Assembly (NCBI GenBank): GCA_021770785.1
Contig: JAETQH010000008.1
Coordinates: 54,012 to 118,011 of the forward strand
Source of the DNA: Lachnospiraceae bacterium
Lineage (GTDB): Bacteria; Bacillota; Clostridia; Lachnospirales; Lachnospiraceae
Reading direction: 5' to 3'
Length of the DNA: 64,000 nt
In this document: positions 38,080-46,604 of the stretch, in pieces
How the letters are laid out: every line of letters begins with the position of its first letter
Numbering within the stretch: position 1 is the stretch's first letter
Notes under the pieces: model-generated
Database searches by the model: none
Told to the model about the DNA's origin: nothing
What the model saw: only the letters and a program-made list of their open reading frames with translations
Position numbers and translations under genes: made by a program

Positions 38080-38155
38080 GGAGAGGGTATCCCTCCGGTG
38101 CAAAGCCATTATTTTAAACAAATGGCTTTGCCGGGCGGATACCCTCTCTTTTCTC
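38080..38155 (+). terminator. Long hairpin terminator of the antiporter operon
   Basis: GAGAGGGTATCC pairs with GGATACCCTCTC at the base and GCAAAGCCATT with AATGGCTTTG near the loop, forming a stem of some 30 pairs with a bulge, then TTTTCT. It ends the antiporter operon. Confidence 0.85.
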
Positions 38156-38357
38156 TGCAGCTTCCTGACATATTTTCTCTCTCCCACTAATTGTATGTCA
38201 ACTTTCCATATCTTGTGGAATCTTCGCTGTACTTATCCACATTATCCACAGAATTGTCAACATTTTTCTAAGTATTTATCACAATACCTGTTATTGTCGC
38301 ACAACTATGTAATGATACCACACGTTTTTCCAACCACTTCCCATTGCAGTACCGTAT
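38156..38357. other. Intergenic DNA with two adjacent DnaA boxes
   Basis: Between the terminators of two convergent operons lie two direct copies of TTATCCACA, the DnaA-box consensus, back to back at 38233-38241 and 38242-38250. A third weaker site, TTATCACAA-like, lies near 38277. No other gene is seen. Confidence 0.6.
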
Positions 38358-38360
38358 CAC

Positions 38361-38391
38361 AAAAAGCGGCATAGCCAATGTGCTATGCCGC
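38361..38391 (-). terminator. Terminator of pta
   Basis: On the minus strand GCGGCATAGC pairs with GCTATGCCGC around a 6-base loop, followed by TTTTT. Confidence 0.9.
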
Positions 38392-38409
38392 AAAGCCGTT
38401 CCACTAATA

Positions 38410-39393
38410 TTATGCCAGCGCTGCTGTAATGATTGCCATGGAGTAAACCTCTGCTGCATTACATCCACGGGACAAATCATTAATCGGTGCATTCAAACCA
38501 AGTAAGATTGGTCCGTATGCTTCAAAGTTACCAAGACGCTGCGCAATCTTGTAGCCAATATTTCCTGCGTTGATATCCGGGAAGATAAAGGTATTTGCAT
38601 GACCTGCCACTTCATTTCCGGGGCATTTCGTACGTGCCACACGCGGAGATACCGCTGCGTCAAACTGCAATTCTCCTGCGATTGGAAGCTCCGGATATTT
38701 TGCCATGGCTTTCTCTGCTGCATGGCGAACCTTATCTACGTCCTCTCCCTTTCCGGAACCAAAGGTGGAGTAGCTTAAAAATGCTACCTTCGGGTCTACA
38801 CCGAAAATTCTTGCACAGGCTGCTGTCTCCCCTGCGATTTCCACCAGCTCATCCTCGGAAGGATGGATATTAATGGCACAGTCACCCATGGCAAGAACCT
38901 CGTTCTCGCCGGTAGCTGCAGGACGTACCATGATAAAGCAGGAAGATACAATGGTATTTTCCGGTTTTGTCTTAATCAGCTGCAATGCCGGACGAACGGT
39001 GTCTGCAGTAGAGTAGGTTGCTCCGCCGAGAAGTGCATCTGCCACACCCATCTTTACTAACATAGTTCCAAAATAGTTTGCCTGAGAAAGAATGTCCCTT
39101 GCCTGCTCCGGTGTCACGCCCTTCCCCTTACGAAGTTCGCAGAACATCTCAATCATCTCGTCTAGTCTGTCGTAGTTTGCCGGGTCAATAATCTCAGCGC
39201 CTCGGATATTGAAACCTGCCTCTTCCGCCGCTACGGCAATCTCCTGTGCATTTCCGACTAAAATCGGATGAAGGAAAGTACCTGCTAATAAACGGGAAGC
39301 TGCCTCTAAAATACGCGGGTCACTGCCCTCGGTAAAAACGATTTTTTTCGGGCTCTTTTTCAGGATACTGATTAACTGTCCAAATCCAAACAT
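38410..39393 (-). CDS. pta: Phosphate acetyltransferase
   Basis: This is a 327-residue phosphotransacetylase, which makes acetyl phosphate from acetyl-CoA and feeds ATP formation by acetate kinase. It begins MFGFGQLISILKKSPKKIVFTEGSDPRILEAASRL, then MLVKMGVADALLGGATYSTADTVRPALQLI, SCFIMVRP, MGDCAINIHPSEDELVEIA and VKFLSYSTFGSG-like motif (AFLSYSTFGSGKGED), with a C-terminal QLGNFEAYGPILLGLNAPINDLSRGC. It is a short, single-domain Clostridia form. No ackA lies beside it in this window. Confidence 0.95.
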   Translation of the reverse strand: MFGFGQLISILKKSPKKIVFTEGSDPRILEAASRLLAGTFLHPILVGNAQEIAVAAEEAGFNIRGAEIIDPANYDRLDEMIEMFCELRKGKGVTPEQARDILSQANYFGTMLVKMGVADALLGGATYSTADTVRPALQLIKTKPENTIVSSCFIMVRPAATGENEVLAMGDCAINIHPSEDELVEIAGETAACARIFGVDPKVAFLSYSTFGSGKGEDVDKVRHAAEKAMAKYPELPIAGELQFDAAVSPRVARTKCPGNEVAGHANTFIFPDINAGNIGYKIAQRLGNFEAYGPILLGLNAPINDLSRGCNAAEVYSMAIITAALA

Positions 39394-39575
39394 TTTTTTT
39401 CCTCTTTTCTGAATAATATAGTATTTTCTCCGTCACTGACGTTTTTATGCTTTTATTATATATCAGAATTTTGGAATTTCAATATTTGTACTCAAATAAG
39501 TGCATTTTTATTTGACATTTCTGCCAAAGTCTGATAGAATGAATATAACTTTGTGAAAAAATTAACGGTATTCCT

Positions 39576-39998
39576 CTATTGCTCCTCCGTATCATTTCCC
39601 GCTTTTTCAGTCTCTGCATTTTTCTCTTTTCTCGTAGCATCCATAAACCGCCGGAAGAAAAACAGAATACAAATGCTGATGACCGCCACCAAATCCTCCG
39701 TCGCAGTGGTTTTCTGCACAATCATATGACGTGAAATAACAAATATCAACACCTCAATAATATTCCTGGAGTTTGGCTTACAGAGCATTTTCACAAATTC
39801 CACCCCGATTACCACATCAAGCACCCGGTCTAAAAATTCCAGAAATGCCCCCGCTTCCATGCGGCTGTCCCAATAATGCAGAAACTCCGGCGCCAGCGTA
39901 ACCGCCGCCACCACAATAGCGCAGATAACGATCCCTGCCATCACAAGCTCCACTATCTCGCCCGCTTCATACAGCCTTTTTCTCACTTTATCCCACAT
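39576..39998 (-). CDS. PsiE-like small membrane protein
   Basis: This is a 140-residue protein with about four hydrophobic segments (residues 13-35, 55-70, 85-95, 100-112). It resembles the phosphate-starvation-inducible PsiE family, for instance FLDRVLDVVIGVEFVKMLCKPNSRNIIEVLIFVISRHMIV. The C-terminus is charged and polar. Function is not known. It lies between pta and the SRP RNA gene on the same strand. Confidence 0.75.
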   Translation of the reverse strand: MWDKVRKRLYEAGEIVELVMAGIVICAIVVAAVTLAPEFLHYWDSRMEAGAFLEFLDRVLDVVIGVEFVKMLCKPNSRNIIEVLIFVISRHMIVQKTTATEDLVAVISICILFFFRRFMDATRKEKNAETEKAGNDTEEQ

Positions 39999-40055
39999 GT
40001 TTTATTTTTCCCCTCAAAAATCTTATCCAAAGAACAAAGATTTTCCTATGATAGA

Positions 40056-40094
40056 AACAAAACGCCAAACAGTTCCTCACAAGCTGTCTGGCGT
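40056..40094 (-). terminator. Terminator downstream of SRP RNA
   Basis: Minus strand CGCCAGACAG pairs with CTGTTTGGCG (one G-U) around an 11-base loop and is followed by TTTTGTTT. Confidence 0.88.
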
Positions 40095-40112
40095 ATCTGA
40101 TTGCATTTTTAA

Positions 40113-40376
40113 ACCGAGCATCGCCCTTCGACTTCAAACCACAGACGTTACCTCCACAGTAAACTCGGTCCAGGCACCCTTGCGGCACACAAGAGCTTTT
40201 ACTTAGGGCTGCTCCATTCCTGACCTGACCCGGTTCGTAAATTCCTGTTGCGCAAGACCCAAACTTCAACGCCACTTATGAAGGGCAGCTCCACCGTTTG
40301 AAAGCCTCTGTTTGATATCACCCCAGCTATAGCGGATTGCTGGTACAGGGTACCGCTGACACCCCGGCTGCTCGGA
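40113..40376 (-). ncRNA. Signal recognition particle RNA, large bacterial type
   Basis: The minus strand has the conserved SRP RNA domain IV sequence GGGTCAGGTCAGGAATGGAGCAGCC near 40203-40231 (shown here split as GGTCAGG and GGAGCAGCC). The ends CCGAGCA and TGCTCGG pair, placing the molecule at about 264 bases, the size expected for the Bacillus/Clostridium form with an Alu-like domain (CCGGGGTGTCAGCGG near the 5' end). It lies just downstream of tadA, as in other Firmicutes, and a terminator follows. The exact ends are estimates. Confidence 0.9.
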
Positions 40377-40416
40377 GACTTTAGTATAGCTTATCAGGCG
40401 TCGGATTGTCAATACT

Positions 40417-40890
40417 TTACGCCTTATTTACCTTCTTTTTTTCCCGAAGTTCCCGAAAAAATGAGGACAGCATTTCCGAGCACTCTTCCCCTAAAACACC
40501 AGTTTCAATTTCCACCTGATGATTGAACTCCGCCATTTGCAGCAGATTCAACACCGAACCCGCACAGCCTGCCTTAGGATTCATGCTGCCGATCACCACC
40601 TTTTTCATACGGCTCTGCACAATAGCCCCTGCGCACATCTGGCAGGGTTCTAAGGTGACATACATCGTACAGTCCTCTAACCGCCAATCCCCTGCTTTTT
40701 TGCTGGCTTTCCTTATGGCTGTAAGCTCCGCATGTGCCAGTGTATTCCCCTCTGTATTTCTCCGGTTATAGCCTCTGGCAATGATTTTGTCATTCCGGAC
40801 AATCACGCAGCCGATGGGAACCTCCTCTAAGGTATATGCTTTTTTCGCCTGCCGGATTGCCGCTTTCATATATTTTTCTTCCCTTGTCAT
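40417..40890 (-). CDS. tadA: tRNA-specific adenosine deaminase
   Basis: This enzyme deaminates A34 of tRNA-Arg to inosine. It is about 157 residues. The zinc-binding motif is LAHAELTAIRKA (HAE), followed by PCQMCAGAIVQSRMKKVV (PCxxC), and the N-terminus has MKAAIRQAKKAYTLEEVPIGCVIV. The ATG at 40890 has GGAG nine bases upstream; a TTG at 40905 is the alternative. It adjoins the SRP RNA gene, which is a standard neighbour, but dnaX, the next standard neighbour, is more than 32 kb away. Confidence 0.95.
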   Translation of the reverse strand: MTREEKYMKAAIRQAKKAYTLEEVPIGCVIVRNDKIIARGYNRRNTEGNTLAHAELTAIRKASKKAGDWRLEDCTMYVTLEPCQMCAGAIVQSRMKKVVIGSMNPKAGCAGSVLNLLQMAEFNHQVEIETGVLGEECSEMLSSFFRELREKKKVNKA

Positions 40891-40993
40891 GGACAGTTTC
40901 TCCAAAATGTTATACTATAAATAGAACTTCTATATTGTAACTTAATTTATCCCGTTTGTCGAGAACGGGGACAAATCTTACGAGGTGTGACTT

Positions 40994-41563
40994 ATGCTTC
41001 AACGACCTTCCATGAATTTTGAATATGAAACAGAACGTCTGATTTTACGGCTTCCCTCCATGGACTTCCTGCGGGAATTGTTAGAATTTCAGATGCGCAA
41101 CCGGGAACTGTTTGAAAAGTATGAGCCCACAAGACCGGACAATTTTTACACCCTGGCGTACCAGCAGTCCGTCTTAAAATATGAATTGAAATTAGCGTTA
41201 AAACAGCAGACCGTCCGTTTTTATGTATTTTCCAAAAAATATCCGCAGAAAATCATCGGAACCGTCTGCCTCCACAACCTTATGGCCGCTCCCTATTCCT
41301 GTGCGGAGGTAGGTTATAAATTCGACATGGCATTCCAGCACCAGGGCTTTGCCACGGAGGCTTTGGCACAGGTTCTCGCCGTAGGCTTCGGCAGCCTGCA
41401 GCTCCACCGGATTTTCGCCCGGGTTATGCCGGAAAACATTCCCTCCGTCCGGCTCTTAGAGCGCCTCGGCTTCGTCTGTGAGGGAATGGAGCAGGAATGT
41501 CTTTTGATTCAGGGAAAATGGACCAATCACCTGCGCTATGCCCGCCTGTGCCCTGCCCTGTAA
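40994..41563 (+). CDS. GNAT-family acetyltransferase, RimJ/RimL type
   Basis: This is a 189-residue N-acetyltransferase starting MLQRPSMNFEYETERLILRLP. The GNAT core has IIGTVCLHNLMAAPYSCAEVGYKFDMAFQHQGFATEALAQVLAVGF, the acetyl-CoA loop being a QGFATEA variant of Q/RxxGxA, then IFARVMPENIPSVRLLERLGFVCEGM. The substrate may be a ribosomal protein N-terminus, an antibiotic or another amine. The gene has GAGGTG upstream and stands alone, divergent from tadA. Confidence 0.9.
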   Translation: MLQRPSMNFEYETERLILRLPSMDFLRELLEFQMRNRELFEKYEPTRPDNFYTLAYQQSVLKYELKLALKQQTVRFYVFSKKYPQKIIGTVCLHNLMAAPYSCAEVGYKFDMAFQHQGFATEALAQVLAVGFGSLQLHRIFARVMPENIPSVRLLERLGFVCEGMEQECLLIQGKWTNHLRYARLCPAL

Positions 41564-41596
41564 CTTCGGCAGCCGCCCCAGTGCTTTGAGCTGCCG

Positions 41597-42559
41597 CTAT
41601 TCTTCTATCATACGGCACCAGTAGCCAAAATGGTTTTCCACCGGCTCCGGCAGAAATTCCGGAAAACCGAAAATCGCCGCCATGACCCGTTCCTGATTCT
41701 GATAAACTCCCGGAACACCGATAAACCAACGCTCTTCCCCGATTTTTCCCACCACCAGATAACGGTAATTGAAAAAGCCGTGAAGGAGGAAGCTGTTATT
41801 TCCCAGATACCAGTACCTCCGGGGCAGCTCCCGGATATCCTTTAATTCTATTTTTACACAGCAGATTTCTTCTTCCCTGTATAAAACGAATTTTTGATGG
41901 TTTGCCTTTAAGTTCTCCCAAATCTGCTGCCAGTTGTAGCGTGGAAAAATGTTGCGCATGGGGATTTCTGTGGCGGCGAGGTTTTCTTCTTCCGCTTCTT
42001 CTAAATTATCGGGCTCTGCCTTGAGAGAAGAAGTTTGTTTGCTGGCGTTTTGCTGTTGTTGGGGTATCGGTTGTTCGTCGGCGGGCGGGGATTCTCGTAA
42101 CTGCGTTTCATTTTGGTTTACTTCCTTTTGCATCGGCATTGTCTGCACTTCGTATAACTTTTCCCGGACACGGAAGCGTTCCATACAGACTTCTATGGGA
42201 TTTCCTTCTGCCCAGCGGCTTAAAAATATCCGCTGTTCTTCACCAATTAGGATAATTCCCTCCATGGAGAAAAAGTTCACGTCTGTTCCGCCGATACTTT
42301 CCACCTGAAACGGGACAGAACAATCTCCCGTTCCGTTCTGCAGGCTCAGTTCTCCTAGCGGAACACCCACTATATCTCCGGCGTCCTCTGCAAAGAAATA
42401 TACCCTGCATTTCATTCGGCCGGGGTACGCTCCCCGCAGATGAATTTCCATTCTGCCGTCATTTCCCCGGATTTCTATTTTCGCAAATCCTGTATTGTTT
42501 CCTTTTTTCTTATCCTCATAGGAATATATATATGTAACAAATCGTTTCATTCCTGCCAT
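41597..42559 (-). CDS. DUF6128-like protein of unknown function
   Basis: This is a protein of about 320 residues, a type seen in Lachnospiraceae. The N-terminal half (MAGMKRFVTYIYSYEDKKKG, then GRMEIHLRGAYPGRMKCRVYFF) is beta-rich, then a low-complexity linker (QPIPQQQQNASKQTSSLKA) leads to a C-terminal domain ending with EERWFIGVPGVYQNQERVMAAIFGF and HFGYWCRMIEE. No enzyme motif is evident. The ATG at 42559 has GGGAGG just upstream; a TTG at 42571 is the alternative. It probably acts in the cytoplasm. Confidence 0.75.
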   Translation of the reverse strand: MAGMKRFVTYIYSYEDKKKGNNTGFAKIEIRGNDGRMEIHLRGAYPGRMKCRVYFFAEDAGDIVGVPLGELSLQNGTGDCSVPFQVESIGGTDVNFFSMEGIILIGEEQRIFLSRWAEGNPIEVCMERFRVREKLYEVQTMPMQKEVNQNETQLRESPPADEQPIPQQQQNASKQTSSLKAEPDNLEEAEEENLAATEIPMRNIFPRYNWQQIWENLKANHQKFVLYREEEICCVKIELKDIRELPRRYWYLGNNSFLLHGFFNYRYLVVGKIGEERWFIGVPGVYQNQERVMAAIFGFPEFLPEPVENHFGYWCRMIEE

Positions 42560-42614
42560 ATAACCTCCCAAATCGTCCTATCTATCCTCAATCCTATTTA
42601 TATTCCGGGCAGAC

Positions 42615-42705
42615 GGAAATATGACTATACCTTTCCCCAATACATTTTTGTCCTCCTGCCTTCTCTTCCGTAGCTTGCGGACAGAGGGAAATATGATTAT
42701 ACCTT
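42615..42705. repeat. Pair of imperfect direct repeats upstream of perR
   Basis: GGAAATATGACTATACCTT (42615-42633) recurs 72 bases on as GGAAATATGATTATACCTT (42687-42705), 18 of 19 identical, with related flanks. It may be a recent local duplication or two binding sites ahead of perR. Confidence 0.7.
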
Positions 42706-42723
42706 CCTTTAATACTCTTTTGC

Positions 42724-42764
42724 TTGACAAATCTTGTGTTGCACTTTATACTAATTATAGTAAC
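42724..42764 (+). promoter_or_regulatory. perR promoter with overlapping Per-box-like operator
   Basis: TTGACA (42724-42729) and TATACT (42748-42753) lie 18 bases apart. TTATACTAATTATAG (42747-42761) matches the TTATAATNATTATAA Per box at 13 of 15 positions and covers the -10, as expected for autorepression by the downstream gene. Confidence 0.75.
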
Positions 42765-42793
42765 AGTTCCTATTATTAGAAAGGATGTTATCT

Positions 42794-43180
42794 ATGCTTA
42801 AATACAGCAGACAACGGGAAAGCATTAAGAATTTCCTTGCAACAAGATATGACCACCCCACAGCAGAAACGGTCTATGTAAATATCAAAAAGGAGTTTCC
42901 TAACATCAGTCTCGGCACAGTCTATCGAAATTTATCGCTGCTTGCCGAAATCGGTGAAATCCAGAAGCTCTCCACCGGTATCGGGCCCGACCGCTTTGAC
43001 GGCAATCCAGCGCCCCATTACCATTTTATCTGCAACTGCTGCGGGGAAGTCTTGGATTTGGATGTAAATGGTCTTGACCACATCAACATCCTCGCCGGAC
43101 AGAATTTTGACGGCGAAATCGAAGGCCATATCACCTATTTTTACGGCAAATGCCCCGATTGCAAACAGATTACTTCGTGA
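42794..43180 (+). CDS. perR: Fur-family regulator, PerR type
   Basis: This is a peroxide-sensing repressor of about 128 residues. The DNA-binding domain is LKYSRQRESIKNFLATRYDHPTAETVYVNIKKEFPNISLGTVYRNLSLLAEIGEIQKLSTG. The metal site is HYHFICNCCGEVLDLDV and the structural zinc pairs CNCC and CPDC (FYGKCPDCKQI). ATG 42794 has AAGG nine bases upstream; an ATG at 42785 lies too near that site. It is followed by the rubrerythrin gene with its own promoter, consistent with a peroxide-response pair. Confidence 0.9.
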   Translation: MLKYSRQRESIKNFLATRYDHPTAETVYVNIKKEFPNISLGTVYRNLSLLAEIGEIQKLSTGIGPDRFDGNPAPHYHFICNCCGEVLDLDVNGLDHINILAGQNFDGEIEGHITYFYGKCPDCKQITS

Positions 43181-43249
43181 TAATTTAAAGGTTTCTACTG
43201 ACTTTAAAATATCACCCGGAAAAATTTCTTAAAACATTCTAAAATGGAT

Positions 43250-43295
43250 TGACAAAAGAAATATTTTCTTTTAAAATCAGTAATAGTTACTGATT
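43250..43295 (+). promoter_or_regulatory. Rubrerythrin promoter with palindromic operator
   Basis: TTGACA (43250-43255) and TAAAAT (43273-43278) are 17 bases apart. Immediately after lies the palindrome AATCAGTAA-TAG-TTACTGATT (43275-43295), a likely repressor site covering the start of transcription. It resembles but is not identical to the Per box at perR. Confidence 0.7.
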
Positions 43296-43337
43296 TAAAC
43301 AGCAAACACACAATTTTTTAAAAAGGAGAATAAAATT

Positions 43338-43925
43338 ATGGCAAAGTATGTATGTACAGTATGTGGTTATGTTTATGAGGGAGACGCAGCTCCGGCAGAA
43401 TGTCCGGTATGCCACGTTGGCGCTGACAAATTCAAAAAAGTAGAGGGCGAGTTTACTCTGGCTGCTGAGCATGAATTCGGCGTATACGCTTCCACCGTAA
43501 AGAATAACCCGGAAATCAGCGAAGAAGACAAGAAATTTATCTTTGATCAGTTAAAAGCAAACTTCGAAGGCGAGTGCTCTGAGGTTGGTATGTATCTTTG
43601 CATGGCACGCATTGCTCACCGCGAAGGTTATCCGGAAATTGGTCTTTACTGGGAGAAAGCTGCTTACGAAGAGGCTGAGCACGCTGCAAAATTTGCAGAG
43701 ATGTTAGGCGAGGATTTAGAGCCAAATATGACTGCTTCCACCAAGAAAAATCTGGCTTGGCGTGTTGACTGTGAGTTCGGCGCTACCGCTGGTAAGGTTG
43801 ACCTTGCAAAATGTGCGAAGAAGAACAATCTGGACGCTATTCATGACACTGTACATGAGATGGCCCGCGATGAGGCAAGACACGGCAAAGCACTTGAAGG
43901 ATTATTAAAGCGGTACTTCGGTTAA
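43338..43925 (+). CDS. Reverse rubrerythrin
   Basis: This is a diiron peroxidase of 195 residues with the rubredoxin domain first (MAKYVCTVCGYVYEGDAAPAECPVC), unlike classic rubrerythrin. The four-helix bundle has the Glu/His metal ligands: ANFEGECSEVGMY, EKAAYEEAEHA, CEFGATAG, and ARDEARHGKALEG. In Clostridium the reverse form is an oxygen- and peroxide-induced NADH-linked peroxidase. A perR gene is immediately upstream. A shorter copy of its last 28 residues occurs at 53612. Confidence 0.95.
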   Translation: MAKYVCTVCGYVYEGDAAPAECPVCHVGADKFKKVEGEFTLAAEHEFGVYASTVKNNPEISEEDKKFIFDQLKANFEGECSEVGMYLCMARIAHREGYPEIGLYWEKAAYEEAEHAAKFAEMLGEDLEPNMTASTKKNLAWRVDCEFGATAGKVDLAKCAKKNNLDAIHDTVHEMARDEARHGKALEGLLKRYFG

Positions 43926-43960
43926 TCAAAAACATCGTAAAATCAACGTTTTGAGAATTT

Positions 43961-43996
43961 AGGGGTATGTTGGAGCAATCCGGCATACCCTTATTC
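43961..43996 (+). terminator. Terminator after rubrerythrin
   Basis: GGGTATG pairs with CATACCC, with a GGA/TCC extension inside the loop, then TTATT follows. Moderately convincing. Confidence 0.7.
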
Positions 43997-44143
43997 TTGT
44001 GCAAGCGCTTGTGTCTGAATGTGGATTTTAATTTTTATTTTTTCGCAAAGAACCGGTCGCTTTTTTCTAAAAATTGCTACCATTGGAAAGTTTGTCAATC
44101 ATATGTTATACTATTTTTAGACAAAACTCGGGAGGAGAAACAT

Positions 44144-44889
44144 ATGAAGGTCGTAGTCTGTGATGACAACATGGAAGATTTAGAAAAAATCAAAGGACTG
44201 CTGACAAAATACAGGGAAATAAACAAAGACGTACAGCTTGAGACCGAATATTTTATAGACTCTACAAAATTATACCATCAGATACAAGCCAAAGTGCATA
44301 CGATATCTACATTCTTGACATGATTATGTCCAAACGGACAGGAATCGACATAGGCACTTTAATCCGCAATACAGATGAGAATAACGTCATCATCTATATC
44401 ACTTCCTCCGATGATTTTGCTTTTGAGGCATACTGTGTACATGCGGTCAGATATCTTTTAAAACCAGTTCGGGAGGAGCTTTTCATCGAGGCGTTAGATT
44501 GCGCAGTTTCCAGCATTTCTAAGAATGCAAAAGATGCAATGTACACAGTAAAGACCAAGGAAATCCCCGTCAACAACTATGAGTTTGCCATAGTTGTAGC
44601 CAATTTATTTGACAATGCGTTCGATTGCGTGAAAAGCTTTGTAGAACGAAGAAAATTTGTGGATGTAAAAATCCGCTGTGAAAAAGACTATCTTCTGATT
44701 CATATGAAAAACGAATATGAAAAGGAAATTGTATTTGATCCTGAAACGGGTCTTCCCAAGAGCCAGAAAGGAAGAAATCATGGATTTGGTATGCAGAGTG
44801 TACAGGCTTTTTCGGATAAGATTGGAGGAAATTTAGGCTGCTACTGTGAGGATGATATGTTTCACATTTTACTATATGCAAAGTTCTGA
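44144..44889 (+). pseudogene. Decayed AgrA-like regulator joined to AgrC-like kinase end
   Basis: A good start at 44144 (GGAGGAG upstream, MKVVVCDDNMEDL) opens a LytTR-class receiver. A frameshift occurs near 44300-44325: the frame ends after VHTISTFLT, while the next frame continues with the DMIMSKRTGIDIG phosphorylation region and VIIYITSSDDFAFEAYCVHAVRYLLKPV. After about TVKTKEI the sequence switches, in frame, to the ATPase end of a sensor kinase of the quorum-sensing type (NNYEFAIVVANLFDNAFD, HGFGMQSVQ). The LytTR domain and the kinase N-terminus are absent. A deletion plus a frameshift explains it. It is not expected to work. Confidence 0.8.
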
Positions 44890-44902
44890 CATACCACCCT
44901 CT

Positions 44903-45735
44903 TCATAGTGCTATTATATTATGGAAGGCAGCAACACTTGCCGTCATTTCCTGTGACAGATTCTTCAGCAGACCGGTCTTTTCGGAGATCTCGCCGAGTT
45001 CATTGTAGATATTTTCAATTGACGCCATAATTTCCTCGAGACTCGCGGAAGTTTCTTCGGAAAGGGCAGCGGAATTCTGCACGATTGCAACGGTGTCGGT
45101 GCGGACATTCTCCAGACTTTTGGAGTTCTCCAAAATCGTATCCATTCCGGCTGCGAACCTGTCAATGTCCCTGCAGACTTGTTCAAAAATCTCGCTGGTA
45201 GCTTTGATAACTGTTCAAACTGTGCGATTGCTTCTATGGAAACATCTTTCATATTTCCTGATATTTCATGCAGCTGGGCGAGCTGTAATGTATTATTTTC
45301 AATCATATCCCCCCATGGAAGATACATTGGCACTTGCCTGGTTTGCGTCCTCCGCCTGCACAGAACAATTTGTCGTCATCTCCCGTGTGGAATTATTCAC
45401 TTCCTTCATAACCTGATAAACATTCTGAGAAATGGATTCAATACGGGTAGCTTCACTTTCTAATTCCTCGCTCTTTGTGTGAATGTTTTTTACAATGGTG
45501 CGGAGGGAAGCTTTTAGGTGAAAGATATTTTTCCCAAGATCCCCTATTTCATCTTTTCTGTCTAACACACTCTGTTCCATATCAATATGCAGAATACCAT
45601 TGGCAATCCTGTCAAGAATGTCCATATTCTTTTTCAGTGCAGATATAATGCGGTTGACCAGTATGTAGGCAATAATTGCTACAATTATGACCATGCACAG
45701 GATAACGGTCAAAAATTGTATCCTTATTTTATTGA
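44903..45735 (-). pseudogene. Methyl-accepting chemotaxis protein, broken
   Basis: One chemoreceptor is broken into at least three frames. The segment from 45712 has a hydrophobic helix (MTVILCMVIIVAIIAYILVNRII), a HAMP-like stretch (SALKKNMDILDRIANGIL) and the beginning of the signalling coil ending in ANVSSMGGYD. The frame then changes near 45300 and again near 45180, where NSKSLENVRTDTVAIVQNSAALSEETSASLEEI continues the coil to the stop at 44903. The usual N-terminal sensor domain is missing upstream. It is a pseudogene. Confidence 0.8.
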
Positions 45736-46166
45736 TAATTGCGGAGACATTTTCCTGCTTTCAGGAAACTGCGGCGCGTATGAATATTTCTCAATCAGCA
45801 CTAACAAATCACATTCATAAATTGGAAGAGGAGCTGGAGAATGAAAAATTTATTATTCACTCCAGTTCCACGGGTATCCCACATGACGAGACACAGAAAT
45901 TCATGAATCTATGTGCGTCACATAAATTCGAACCCCATATCGTGGCAGAGTCTAATCTCACCTCCACCATGATCCGCTATGTCAGCATAGGTCAGGGTAT
46001 CGCCATACTGAACCGCAGGCACATTCCCTGGGACGTGAATAATGTAAAAATCATTGATTTTTATCCCGCAGTACAGTCCTACATCTATCTGCTGTATCCC
46101 CGGCGGCTCACCTCTGCCGGCGCTTCGGACTTCCTGCACTATATGCTTGATTTGTGCAGTGAATGA
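45735..46166 (+). pseudogene. LysR-family regulator, internally deleted
   Basis: The frame carries the LysR helix-turn-helix start (FSCFQETAARMNISQSALTNHIHKLEEELE) and then jumps, after about 15 residues, to a substrate-binding-domain-like end (MIRYVSIGQGIAILNRRHIPWDVNNVK to the stop at 46166). About 140 residues between are missing compared with a normal LysR protein. The start is also unclear. It lies right after the chemoreceptor remnant, on the opposite strand, in a zone of decay. Confidence 0.7.
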
Positions 46167-46604
46167 TAGACTGAAAAAAGGTAATCACATCCAAAGCATT
46201 AATTAGCCAATTAAATTACCGCAATGACAGCAGATATAAAATTCCTCTTTCATTGCGGCATTCCCAAATAGTCACACCAGATTTTTCAAATATCACCCAA
46301 CTCACGGGGAGCCTTAAACCACAGCTTCGTGTGTTCCTTTTCATTCTCAGCGGTTTGCAGAAAAAGTCTTTTCGGTTTTTGTTCCGGCATATTTACTTTT
46401 AGCAGGAGCCTCCTCGATTCTAGCAAATTTTCCTTCAGATGAATTTTTGCAAAGAAATCTTTAACCAAATACAGGCGGATGAAGAATTAAAGAAGCGCAC
46501 CCTTGTCTTTTTCAACAGTAGATGCAAACAGCCCTAGAAAGGCTGTGTAAAATATGCTATAATCATGCTCAGAGGAATCTCGCTGATAACGGTCCTAAAC
46601 CAGA
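46167..46604. other. Intergenic region, only a weak promoter-like box seen
   Basis: No gene is convincing. A TATAAT-like box (46557-46562) with no clear -35 partner lies about 165 bases before the hybrid kinase start. Small frames here have no supporting features. Confidence 0.4.

Noticed and set aside
42785..42793. First ATG as the perR start
   Set aside because: It lies too close to the ribosome site; the ATG at 42794 has proper spacing.
46286..46468. 60-codon minus-strand open frame
   Set aside because: No ribosome site, no known motif and no operon context.
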